5,659 nucleotides of DNA from Candidatus Peregrinibacteria bacterium (GTDB lineage: Bacteria; Patescibacteriota; Gracilibacteria; UBA1369; JACRIC01): the NCBI GenBank assembly GCA_016235915.1, contig JACRIC010000043.1, positions 1 through 5,659 of the forward strand, given 5' to 3'. Positions 1-5,486 of the stretch are shown here, one piece after another. The notes under the pieces were generated by a model that ran no database searches, had not been told where the DNA came from, and saw only the letters and a list, made by a program, of their open reading frames with translations. Each line of letters starts with the position of its first letter. Position 1 is the stretch's first letter. The position numbers were made by a program, and so were the translations under genes.

Positions 1-439
1 CCTCATAGTCATTCGTTTCCGGAAGAAAAATCCGTTCAAAACCATTTTTTTTGGCAAAATCGGCAAGAAGAAGCGCTCCATTAATCCTTTTGAGAGAGCC
101 ATCTAAAGCCAATTCTCCAATAATAAGCGATTTTTTCAAATCTGGAGGCTCCGGAATTTGTCGCGAAGCAATCAAGAGTCCTGCCGCAATGGGAAGATCA
201 AAAACTGGCCCCTGTTTTTTCAAGTCAGCCGGAGCAAGATTGACCGTTTTTTTGGTGCGCGGATAATGAAAACCGCTATTTCTCACCGCGGAAATAATGC
301 GTTCTTTTGCCTCCTGAATGGCCGTATCACCCAGTCCAACAATGGTAAAACGCGGCATACCGGAAAGAATATCAACCTCGACTTCCACTGCCGTGACAGA
401 AAGTCCGTGGAGGATACATGACAGGAGGGTAACAGGCAT
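1..439 (-). CDS. comM: ComM/YifB family Mg-chelatase-like AAA+ protein, N-terminal part (runs off the left edge)
   Basis: About 146 N-terminal residues are present of a family usually near 500 residues. They form the ChlI-like, Lon-protease-fold domain that precedes the AAA+ ATPase. Visible hallmarks are the pattern VEVEVDILSG (residues 18-27), IVGLGD (33-38), the helix with QEAKERI and SAVRNSG (42-56), VNLAPADL (66-73) and FDLPIA (80-85). In this family ComM is a hexameric helicase that helps branch migration during DNA integration in natural transformation; that role comes from studied relatives such as Vibrio and is not shown here. The Walker motifs lie beyond the edge. The start at 439 fits the usual N-terminus best; an in-frame ATG at 454 would add five residues. 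Neither has a Shine-Dalgarno sequence. A possible extended -10 (TGG then TATGAC, 466-474) lies just upstream but lacks a convincing -35. The gene is divergent from the surface-protein gene. Confidence 0.88.
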   Translation of the reverse strand, partial: MPVTLLSCILHGLSVTAVEVEVDILSGMPRFTIVGLGDTAIQEAKERIISAVRNSGFHYPRTKKTVNLAPADLKKQGPVFDLPIAAGLLIASRQIPEPPDLKKSLIIGELALDGSLKRINGALLLADFAKKNGFERIFLPETNDYE

Positions 440-508
440 ATTGTAAAAAATCATGAGCCATGTCCGTCATACCAAAACAAGATGAAGAATTTCTAAAAAA
501 TTTATGAC

Positions 509-557
509 ACGCACGGAGCCCTTCGACACAGCTCAGGGTAAACTCCGCGGAGTGCGT
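509..557. repeat. GC-rich nested hairpin element (REP-like), left copy
   Basis: The sequence can fold as a nested stem: ACGCAC (509-514) with GTGCGT (552-557), GGAG (515-518) with CTCC (543-546), and CCCT (519-522) with AGGG (535-538). A perfect 10-bp palindrome CTCCGCGGAG (543-552) overlaps the right arm and offers an alternative fold. The core CCCTTCGACACAGCTCAGGG matches the pattern of short intergenic repeats of the type CCTTCGACAAGCTCAGG that I recall as common in many environmental bacterial genomes. A related core occurs at 2167-2185 in this window. On the minus strand the stem is followed by a T-rich run (505 down to 494), so it could also act as a terminator or attenuator ahead of comM. 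The function is not known; an incidental folding sequence is possible, but the conserved core argues against it. Confidence 0.62.
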
Positions 558-571
558 ATGATCCGCGCCCC

Positions 572-600
572 TTGCAACACGAGTGCTTTTTTGGTATAAT
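572..600 (+). promoter_or_regulatory. sigma70-type promoter of the surface-protein gene
   Basis: The -35 box TTGCAA (572-577, four of six consensus bases) is separated by exactly 17 bases from a perfect -10 box TATAAT (595-600). Transcription would start near 607, giving a leader of about 26 bases before the ATG at 633. That leader is A/T-rich and has no Shine-Dalgarno sequence. The hairpin repeat at 509-557 ends 14 bases upstream of the -35 box. Confidence 0.72.
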
Positions 601-632
601 TATCCGATAACTTTTTTAACGTAATAAAAAAT

Positions 633-2114
633 ATGAACAAGATCTTCTCGATTGGCGTAACATTGACCATTTTTGCTCTGCTTGTGACCTCTGCTTTTGC
701 GGCAGGGGATACCATTGCTCCGGAATCTCCTGATAATGTCATCGCAATAGCAGGCGATTCCAAAGTTTTCCTCACATGGGACGCCTCTACCGACACTGAT
801 GCGACTGGATACAAAATTTATTATGGAAAAACTTCTGTGACCAAGGCGGGACAAACGTATGATTCCACTCTCGATGTCAAAAAAGTTCTGACATATACCA
901 TCAGCAATTTGCAAAATGGCACGACCTATTATTTTGCGGTTACGGCCTATGATGCGGCTGGAAACGAATCCGAAAATTATAGTTTTGAAGCTAACTCCAA
1001 GCCGTCGGCTGTCAGCGCACAAACTGATACCGTGGCGCCAACGGTTACTTCTGCTGAAGCGATTTCAGGTACTCTCGTGCGAGTGATTTTTTCCGAAACG
1101 ATTGTTCTTCCCGAGAAAAACCCTGAAAAGGCTTTCACTATTGAAACTCCTGAAACTCAGCAACCGCTTGAGGTGATTTCGGCTGAATTTGATCCTGAAG
1201 ACCTTGAAGAAAAAACCGTTCTTTTGACCACCAAAACACAAGAGGACACTGAATACCTTCTGACTGTTGGTATTTCCATCGAAGATACCGCGGGAAATCT
1301 CATTGAAAGCGGTGAATCCGATACTGCCAGTTTCAGCGGTGTTGTCGGAATTGTTCCCGCAACATCCACTGATACGGTTGCTCCTGAAATTATTGATGCG
1401 GATTCTGTGAGTGGAACTGAAATCACGGTCATGTTTTCGGAGAAAATTGTGCTTGCGGAAAACGCGGAAAATCTTTTTACCATCATTGAAAAAAATAATC
1501 CGAGTGTGAGTCTCGCGGTCGTCAGCGCGTCACTTCTTGCGGACGGCCAAACCGTGACTCTTTCCACTGCGGAACAGAAAATCGATACCGAATATCGCCT
1601 TTCGGCAAGCAATATTACTGATCTTGCCGGAAATCTGATTGCGAGTGATTTTACCGGTACGGCCGATTTTATGCGGGAAGCTGATGTGGCGCCCACAGAA
1701 AATGCTCAAGCCCCCGAAGAAATCACCAATCTCACTACGAAGGTGGCAGAAAATGTTATGGAAATGACATGGACTGCCTCGGACAATTCCGCGGGTGATC
1801 TTGCCAATTATGTCGTCTACGTTTCTACTGATGATGGAAAAACCTATGATTCCGGCACATTGCTGGCTCCGGATGTGACACGTTTCACCCTGAAACTTGA
1901 TTCGACCAAAAATTATACCTTTAAAGTCACGACTCGAAATAATGCTGGCAATGAGAGTTCTGGTGTTACGACTGGCGTATGTCTTGCGGCTTGTCCCGGA
2001 GCGCCTGTTCCGGTGACAGGGCCCGCCGGTATGCTCGGTCTGCTTGCGATTTTTTCAGGCTTGATTGGCTGGGTTTTCGTGAAACGGAAAGGATATGGGG
2101 TTGTGAGATATTAA
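633..2114 (+). CDS. Secreted, C-terminally anchored surface protein with two FN3 and two Big_5 (SbsA Ig-like) domains
   Basis: The 493-residue product starts with a clear signal peptide: N3-K3-type charged tip, hydrophobic stretch 5-22, and a likely cleavage after AFA at residue 23. Four domains follow. FN3-like 1 (about 28-125) contains the typical LTWDAS, YKIYYG and YYFAVTAYDAAGNES pattern. Two Big_5/SbsA-type Ig-like domains (about 132-236 and 247-347) each open with DTVAP and carry the FSE and DTAGNL/DLAGNL signatures. FN3-like 2 (about 360-447) has MTWTAS and FKVTTRNNAGNES. The tail has Cys450 and Cys454, then VPVTGP (459-464), a hydrophobic helix (about 465-483) and KRK, which looks like a cell-envelope sorting or anchor signal. 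The likely role is structural or adhesive at the cell surface; no catalytic domain is visible. The two Big_5 domains look like an internal duplication. It has its own promoter at 572-600 and lacks a Shine-Dalgarno sequence. The partner or substrate is unknown. Confidence 0.87.
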   Translation: MNKIFSIGVTLTIFALLVTSAFAAGDTIAPESPDNVIAIAGDSKVFLTWDASTDTDATGYKIYYGKTSVTKAGQTYDSTLDVKKVLTYTISNLQNGTTYYFAVTAYDAAGNESENYSFEANSKPSAVSAQTDTVAPTVTSAEAISGTLVRVIFSETIVLPEKNPEKAFTIETPETQQPLEVISAEFDPEDLEEKTVLLTTKTQEDTEYLLTVGISIEDTAGNLIESGESDTASFSGVVGIVPATSTDTVAPEIIDADSVSGTEITVMFSEKIVLAENAENLFTIIEKNNPSVSLAVVSASLLADGQTVTLSTAEQKIDTEYRLSASNITDLAGNLIASDFTGTADFMREADVAPTENAQAPEEITNLTTKVAENVMEMTWTASDNSAGDLANYVVYVSTDDGKTYDSGTLLAPDVTRFTLKLDSTKNYTFKVTTRNNAGNESSGVTTGVCLAACPGAPVPVTGPAGMLGLLAIFSGLIGWVFVKRKGYGVVRY

Positions 2115-2140
2115 ATTATTGGTTATTAACGAGTTAACAA

Positions 2141-2192
2141 AATGTCATCTGTTTAGCTGGCAGAGGTTCTTCGCTACGCTCAGAATGACATT
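2141..2192. repeat. Hairpin element with terminal inverted repeats, right copy
   Basis: AATGTCAT (2141-2148) and ATGACATT (2185-2192) are perfect inverted repeats. They extend inward by CTG (2149-2151) with CAG (2181-2183) across a single bulged A, making an 11-bp stem. Inside lies TTCTTCGCTACGCTCAGAA (2167-2185), an imperfect palindrome whose core, CTTCG then four bases then GCTCAG, matches the left element (CTTCG, five bases, GCTCAG). The motif resembles the widespread intergenic type TGTCATTCTGAGCG...CGAAGAA that I recall from many bacterial genomes. Small REP- or MITE-like elements look like this; no transposase is in the window. It lies between the surface-protein gene and the MBL gene. 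Confidence 0.62.
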
Positions 2193-2206
2193 GTATAAAT
2201 TTTTTA
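2141..2206 (+). terminator. Possible terminator of the surface-protein gene
   Basis: The 11-bp stem of the right hairpin element is followed, a few bases later, by ATAAATTTTTTA (2195-2206) with six consecutive T residues. This begins 27 bases after the stop codon of the surface-protein gene. The distance from stem to T-run (7 bases) and the large loop make it a weak classical terminator. An AT-only palindrome (2197-2215) follows. TATAAA at 2194-2199 could instead be a -10 box for the MBL gene, but I see no matching -35. Confidence 0.33.
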
Positions 2207-2254
2207 AAAAAATTTAATGTATGTGTGATACGGTTTTTGCACATTTTCGCGAAT

Positions 2255-3145
2255 ATGCGTTTCGATCAAATCCCTTTAAAATATATTTTTTATGTTTACA
2301 CTTCTCTTCTTGCCGGGATTGTCCTTCTTTCGATTTTTCTCTTGAAACTTCCTGGGGATGCCTTAAAAATACATTTTCTTGATATCGGGCAAGGCGATAG
2401 CGTCCTCATTCAGACTCCTTCCTTTCACGAAATCCTCATTGATGGCGGGCCGGGGAATGCCGTCCTGAGTCAACTTTCTGAGGTTTTGCCGTTCTTTGAA
2501 AAAACGATTGATTTGGTTGTTTTGACACATCCGCATGCCGATCACCTCATGGGGCTTCTTCCTGTCATACAACGGTATCGGGTAAAAAATGTATTGCTTA
2601 CCGGCGTGAGTTATCCCAGTGAAATATATGACGAGTTCCTTCGGGAGGTCAGAGAGCAGGGGATAACCCTCTATTTTGCGAAAGCGGATGAGGATTTTCT
2701 GATTGGAAAGACTGTTTTTTTCGATGTGCTCTACCCTTTTACGCCTCTTTTGGGTCAAAAATTTGATAATGTGAATAATTCTTCGATCGTGCTACGGGTG
2801 GAATATCAAGGAATCTCTGAAAATTTTCGCGCTTTTTTTCCCGGGGATGTGGAAAAAGAAGTGGAAAAAAAACTTTTAGAGAATGGAATAGAAATGACCG
2901 CTGATCTTTTGAAGGCCGGTCACCATGGGAGTCGCACGAGCAGTACAGAAGCTTTCCTTTCGGCAGTTTCGCCTCAATACATGGCTATTCAATCTGGTGA
3001 AGGCAATCAATTCGGACATCCGCACCGAGAAACGCTCATTTCAGCTTCGCGGAGAGGTATATCCGTTTTTCGCAATGATCTGTTCGGACGGATTACTTTT
3101 GCAATCGGCGAAAAGGGGGAGGTGGAGATTGTTACGGAACGCTGA
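2255..3145 (+). CDS. Membrane-anchored ComEC-type metallo-beta-lactamase-fold hydrolase
   Basis: The 296-residue product has one N-terminal membrane helix (about 10-31) after a short positively charged tip, then an MBL-fold domain that should face outside the membrane. The domain resembles the C-terminal ComEC/Rec2 domain: FLDIGQGDS (41-49), IDGG (62-65), the metal motif THPHADH (His92, His94, Asp96, His97), NNSSIVLRVEY (174-184), PGD with Asp198, GHHGS (222-226) and GHPH (254-257). All expected metal ligands are present, so it is probably an active phosphodiesterase or nuclease. In ComEC this domain is thought to degrade or process the DNA strand not imported; here there is no channel domain, so that role is only inferred. 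An in-frame GTG at 2225 would add ten residues; I chose ATG 2255 because it places the helix right after a short charged tip. Neither start has a Shine-Dalgarno sequence. It converges on murA with 17 bases between stops. Confidence 0.86.
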   Translation: MRFDQIPLKYIFYVYTSLLAGIVLLSIFLLKLPGDALKIHFLDIGQGDSVLIQTPSFHEILIDGGPGNAVLSQLSEVLPFFEKTIDLVVLTHPHADHLMGLLPVIQRYRVKNVLLTGVSYPSEIYDEFLREVREQGITLYFAKADEDFLIGKTVFFDVLYPFTPLLGQKFDNVNNSSIVLRVEYQGISENFRAFFPGDVEKEVEKKLLENGIEMTADLLKAGHHGSRTSSTEAFLSAVSPQYMAIQSGEGNQFGHPHRETLISASRRGISVFRNDLFGRITFAIGEKGEVEIVTER

Positions 3146-3162
3146 AGACATGCGTGACGACA

Positions 3163-4425
3163 TTACACCTCTATCCTCTTAATTTTTGCGCCTAATTTTC
3201 GGAGCTTTTCATCCAATCTATCGTATCCGCGATCGATATAGTATACATTACTCACCTCTGTTTCCCCTTTGGCAATCAGCGCCGCAAGCACCATGGCTGT
3301 CCCTGCCCGGATATCGCAACTGGCAACTGGCACGGCGCCAAGTGGCGTCTGTCCATTGATCCGTGCTTGATGAGGGTTTACAATTTCCACTTTTGCCCCC
3401 ATTTTCTCCAATTCAAAAAGGTAATTGAGACGGCCTTCGAATAAGGTTTCAAAAATATGGCTTTCCCCTTTTGCCTGAGTCAACAGCACGGCAAACGGCG
3501 CCTGAAGATCTGTTGGGAAACTCGGATATACGGCTGTCCGAAGCTTTGCAAGCGGCCTTAATTCATCCGATGGATATAATGTCACTCGATGAGGCTCAAG
3601 GGAAAATTTTGCCCCGGTTTCGGCAAGCTTGTTCCAGAAGGCATCCAGATGATGGCTTTCTATATCATTTATAGTGACTGTGCCACCTGTCAACACCGAA
3701 GCAAGCGCCAATGCCCCCACTTCCAGATAATCAGGAGTAATTCGGTGAGATGCTCCTTTGAGCTTCGAAACGCCACGAATTGTCAAGGTATGAGTTCCAA
3801 TACCTTTAATATGGGCGCCCATTCGATTCAAAAAATGACACAAATCTTGTACGTGAGGCTCTGCGGCGGCTAACCGGATCTCGGTCGTTCCCTCTGCCAG
3901 CGACGCAGACATAATGGCATTTTCCGTGGCGGTTACCGATATTTCCGACATTATTACCTCTTTTCCCTTCAGATTCTTTGATCGGCGAAGGTGAATGTGC
4001 TCCTTATCTTCCAAAATTTCGCCTCCCAATTCACTCAAAACATGCATATGAGCGTGAATAGAGCGCTTCCCAAGGATACAGCCTCCCGGAAAATCCAGCT
4101 TTACCTCTTTCATGCGGGCGAGAAGCGGCCCAAGAAGCAGAATGGAAGCTCTGAATTTCTTGACCACAGGATCATGGATCGGCACATTTTTCATGGTTTT
4201 AGCCTGAATAATGGCGGTCCCGTGCTGAAAATTCGTTTTTGTACCCAGAAGTTCCATGAGTTTCAACATACTCCTCACATCCGCTATATCCGGCACATTT
4301 TTTATCGTGCATGGTTGATCGGTCAAAAGACAGGCCGCCAAAATGGGCAGAGCCGCGTTTTTTGATCCAGAAACTGTGATTTCTCCCTGAAGAGGGATGC
4401 CGCCTTCTATAAGAAATTTTGGCAT
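3163..4425 (-). CDS. murA: UDP-N-acetylglucosamine 1-carboxyvinyltransferase (MurA)
   Basis: MurA transfers enolpyruvate from PEP to UDP-GlcNAc, the first committed cytoplasmic step of peptidoglycan synthesis. The 420-residue length matches the family (E. coli 419). Seen residues: the SGSKNAALP loop with Lys22 and Asn23, Arg92 (Arg91 in E. coli), the catalytic Cys116 in PGGC (113-116), Arg121, the FPTDLQAPF motif holding the catalytic Asp, and a C-terminal DIRAGTAMVLA plus YIDRGYDRLDEKL segment. After Cys116 the usual ARPVDLH is KRSIHAH, so the proline next to Arg121 is replaced; the key Cys and Arg remain. Cys116 is the residue alkylated by fosfomycin in other MurA enzymes. A longer reading frame opens at 4515, but its extra 30 residues do not resemble MurA and would include the promoter; MPKFLIEGG at 4425 is the natural start. 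No Shine-Dalgarno sequence is seen. An organism with this gene probably makes peptidoglycan. Confidence 0.96.
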   Translation of the reverse strand: MPKFLIEGGIPLQGEITVSGSKNAALPILAACLLTDQPCTIKNVPDIADVRSMLKLMELLGTKTNFQHGTAIIQAKTMKNVPIHDPVVKKFRASILLLGPLLARMKEVKLDFPGGCILGKRSIHAHMHVLSELGGEILEDKEHIHLRRSKNLKGKEVIMSEISVTATENAIMSASLAEGTTEIRLAAAEPHVQDLCHFLNRMGAHIKGIGTHTLTIRGVSKLKGASHRITPDYLEVGALALASVLTGGTVTINDIESHHLDAFWNKLAETGAKFSLEPHRVTLYPSDELRPLAKLRTAVYPSFPTDLQAPFAVLLTQAKGESHIFETLFEGRLNYLFELEKMGAKVEIVNPHQARINGQTPLGAVPVASCDIRAGTAMVLAALIAKGETEVSNVYYIDRGYDRLDEKLRKLGAKIKRIEV

Positions 4426-4447
4426 AGGAAAGAAAGTCGAGAATAAT

Positions 4448-4476
4448 AGTATAACACCTTTTGGCCATATTGTACC
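4448..4476 (-). promoter_or_regulatory. murA: Extended -10 promoter of murA
   Basis: On the minus strand TGT followed by TATACT (4456 down to 4448) forms an extended -10 box with five of six consensus bases in the hexamer. Seventeen bases upstream is GGTACA (4476 to 4471), a weak -35 (three of six). Transcription would start near 4441, leaving a leader of about 16 bases before the ATG at 4425. It lies in the 86-base gap between nrdG and murA, so murA need not depend on the nrd operon. Confidence 0.5.
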
Positions 4477-4511
4477 CGAATTTTCGCACAAATGAACCCC
4501 CAATGAATTTT

Positions 4512-5213
4512 TCATCCTCGCAGTTCGATTTTTTTGACATGTTTTTGTGCGATGGTGGCGAACATCTTTATTTCCGATTCGGAGTATGGCTTTTCTGTTG
4601 CCATGGCAGGGTCGAGTGTGTGAACCGGCATAAATCTCTGAAGCGCGTAGTGTCGAGCTCCTGCGATCAGACGCGCCATTTTTTCCATTTCTTGCGCAGA
4701 GTGAAATTTCGGAATGATCGTGGATCGAAATTCATAGTCAATACCGCTTTCCATAATGAGTCCGATGCTTTTTTGAATTTTTTTTGTGTCAATGGGAACG
4801 TTGGCGACTTCCGTATATTTTTCAAGCGATGCTTTGATGTCCATGGCTACGAAATCCAGCAAGCGCTCTTTGAAAAGTTTTTCGAGTATGGAAGGACGCA
4901 GACCATTGGTATCCAGTTTCACTTTCAACCCGAGCCCTTTTATTTTTATAATAAAATTTCTTAAATCTGGTTGAAGAGTCGGCTCTCCTCCGCTTATTAC
5001 GACTCCTTCCAGAAAATCTTTTCTTGTTTGCAAAACCTTCAAAACTTCTTTTTCTTCAATGAAATGTTTATAGGCGGCGATTTTTTCCGGCAGTACCATT
5101 TCTGCGTTATAACAAAAAGGACAACGCATATTGCAACCGGTCGTGAAAATCAGCGCTGAGATGTGGCCAGGGTAATCGAGAAGGGTGAGTTTTTGAAAGC
5201 CGGAGATGCGCAT
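4512..5213 (-). CDS. nrdG: Anaerobic ribonucleoside-triphosphate reductase activating protein (radical SAM activase)
   Basis: The 233-residue product is a radical SAM enzyme of the NrdG2-like group. It would use a [4Fe-4S] cluster and S-adenosylmethionine to create the glycyl radical on NrdD. The N-terminus ISGFQKLTLLDYPG (3-16) is typical of this group. The cluster motif CNMRCPFC gives Cys27, Cys31 and Cys34 (CX3CX2C), and the SAM-binding GGEPT is at 75-79. LDTNG and VAMDIKA patterns of the radical SAM barrel follow, and a late TLDP (199-202) is typical of this subgroup. The reading frame is open back to 5258, which would overlap the redoxin gene; ATG 5213, 13 bases after that gene's stop, fits the family start. 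There is no Shine-Dalgarno sequence, so translational coupling to the upstream gene is possible. It is the last gene of the nrdD-redoxin-nrdG operon. Without context it could be called a pyruvate formate-lyase activase; the neighbouring nrdD makes NrdG the better name. Confidence 0.9.
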   Translation of the reverse strand: MRISGFQKLTLLDYPGHISALIFTTGCNMRCPFCYNAEMVLPEKIAAYKHFIEEKEVLKVLQTRKDFLEGVVISGGEPTLQPDLRNFIIKIKGLGLKVKLDTNGLRPSILEKLFKERLLDFVAMDIKASLEKYTEVANVPIDTKKIQKSIGLIMESGIDYEFRSTIIPKFHSAQEMEKMARLIAGARHYALQRFMPVHTLDPAMATEKPYSESEIKMFATIAQKHVKKIELRG

Positions 5214-5226
5214 GGGGGTTTTATCG

Positions 5227-5478
5227 TCAAGATGACAGTGCGACCTCCAGTTCCGCAATCGAATTTGCGCGCCTCATTTCTATCTCATCGTCCATGAAAA
5301 GTACTGTCGGCACCTGCATCACACTGTATTTTCTGGCTTCGTTTAAACCTTCTAGCTTGTCCGCGGCTATCCAGTCTCCTTCACTGTCCTTTCTTTTTTC
5401 CAGCTAACTTTTGACCTCCGGACACCGATGGCAACGCGAAGTGTAGAAAAATTTGTAGCGCATGGGGTTATGAGTCAT
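5227..5478 (-). pseudogene. Glutaredoxin/thioredoxin-fold redoxin with an in-frame amber codon
   Basis: Eighty-three codons plus TGA read as one small redoxin except for a TAG at codon 25 (5404-5406). Before it stands YKFFYTSRCHRCPEVKS, with the CxxC active site at Cys16 and Cys19 at the end of strand beta-1. After it, in the same frame, come LEKRK, GDWIAAD, EARKYSVMQ, the cis-proline motif VPTV (56-59) and LFMDDE, ending in SIAELEVALSS. Thus both halves are conserved and only one codon breaks the gene. TGG (Trp) or CAG (Gln) to TAG is a single-base change. The gene sits 8 bases after nrdD and 13 before nrdG, where a reductant for class III ribonucleotide reductase would be expected. ATG 5463 is an alternative start and fits a typical redoxin N-terminus equally well. 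It may be a recent pseudogene, a sequencing or assembly error, or a gene read through at TAG; the sequence alone cannot decide. Confidence 0.8.
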
Positions 5479-5486
5479 GACGGGTT

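Noticed and set aside
600..1022. A 140-codon minus-strand frame over the 5' part of the surface-protein gene
   Set aside because: It opposes the signal peptide and first FN3 domain, and covers the leader of that gene.
1157..1696. A 179-codon open frame on the minus strand inside the surface-protein gene
   Set aside because: It is fully antisense to the well-supported Big_5 domains, has no recognisable domain and a composition typical of a shadow frame.
2121..2140. TTAAC GAG TTAAC short direct repeat after the surface-protein gene
   Set aside because: Five-base repeats in an AT-rich spacer are expected by chance and do not connect to the hairpin element.
3991..4365. A 124-codon plus-strand frame opposite murA
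   Set aside because: It lies within the N-terminal half of murA, a clearly real gene, and has no family resemblance.
4426..4515. Longer murA with start at 4515
   Set aside because: The extra 30 residues are unlike MurA and cover the extended -10 promoter; the 420-residue form matches family length.
4461..4964. A 167-codon plus-strand frame opposite nrdG
   Set aside because: It overlaps the conserved nrdG on the other strand and its Phe/Cys-rich product looks like a shadow of that gene.
3141..5229. Possible recoding of TGA as glycine or tryptophan
   Set aside because: TGA ends the MBL, nrdG and redoxin genes exactly where their families end, and Trp is encoded by TGG within the genes.
4512..5258. 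Longer nrdG with start at 5258
   Set aside because: The extra 15 residues overlap the redoxin gene and do not match the family; MRISGFQKLTLLDYPG at 5213 is the typical N-terminus.
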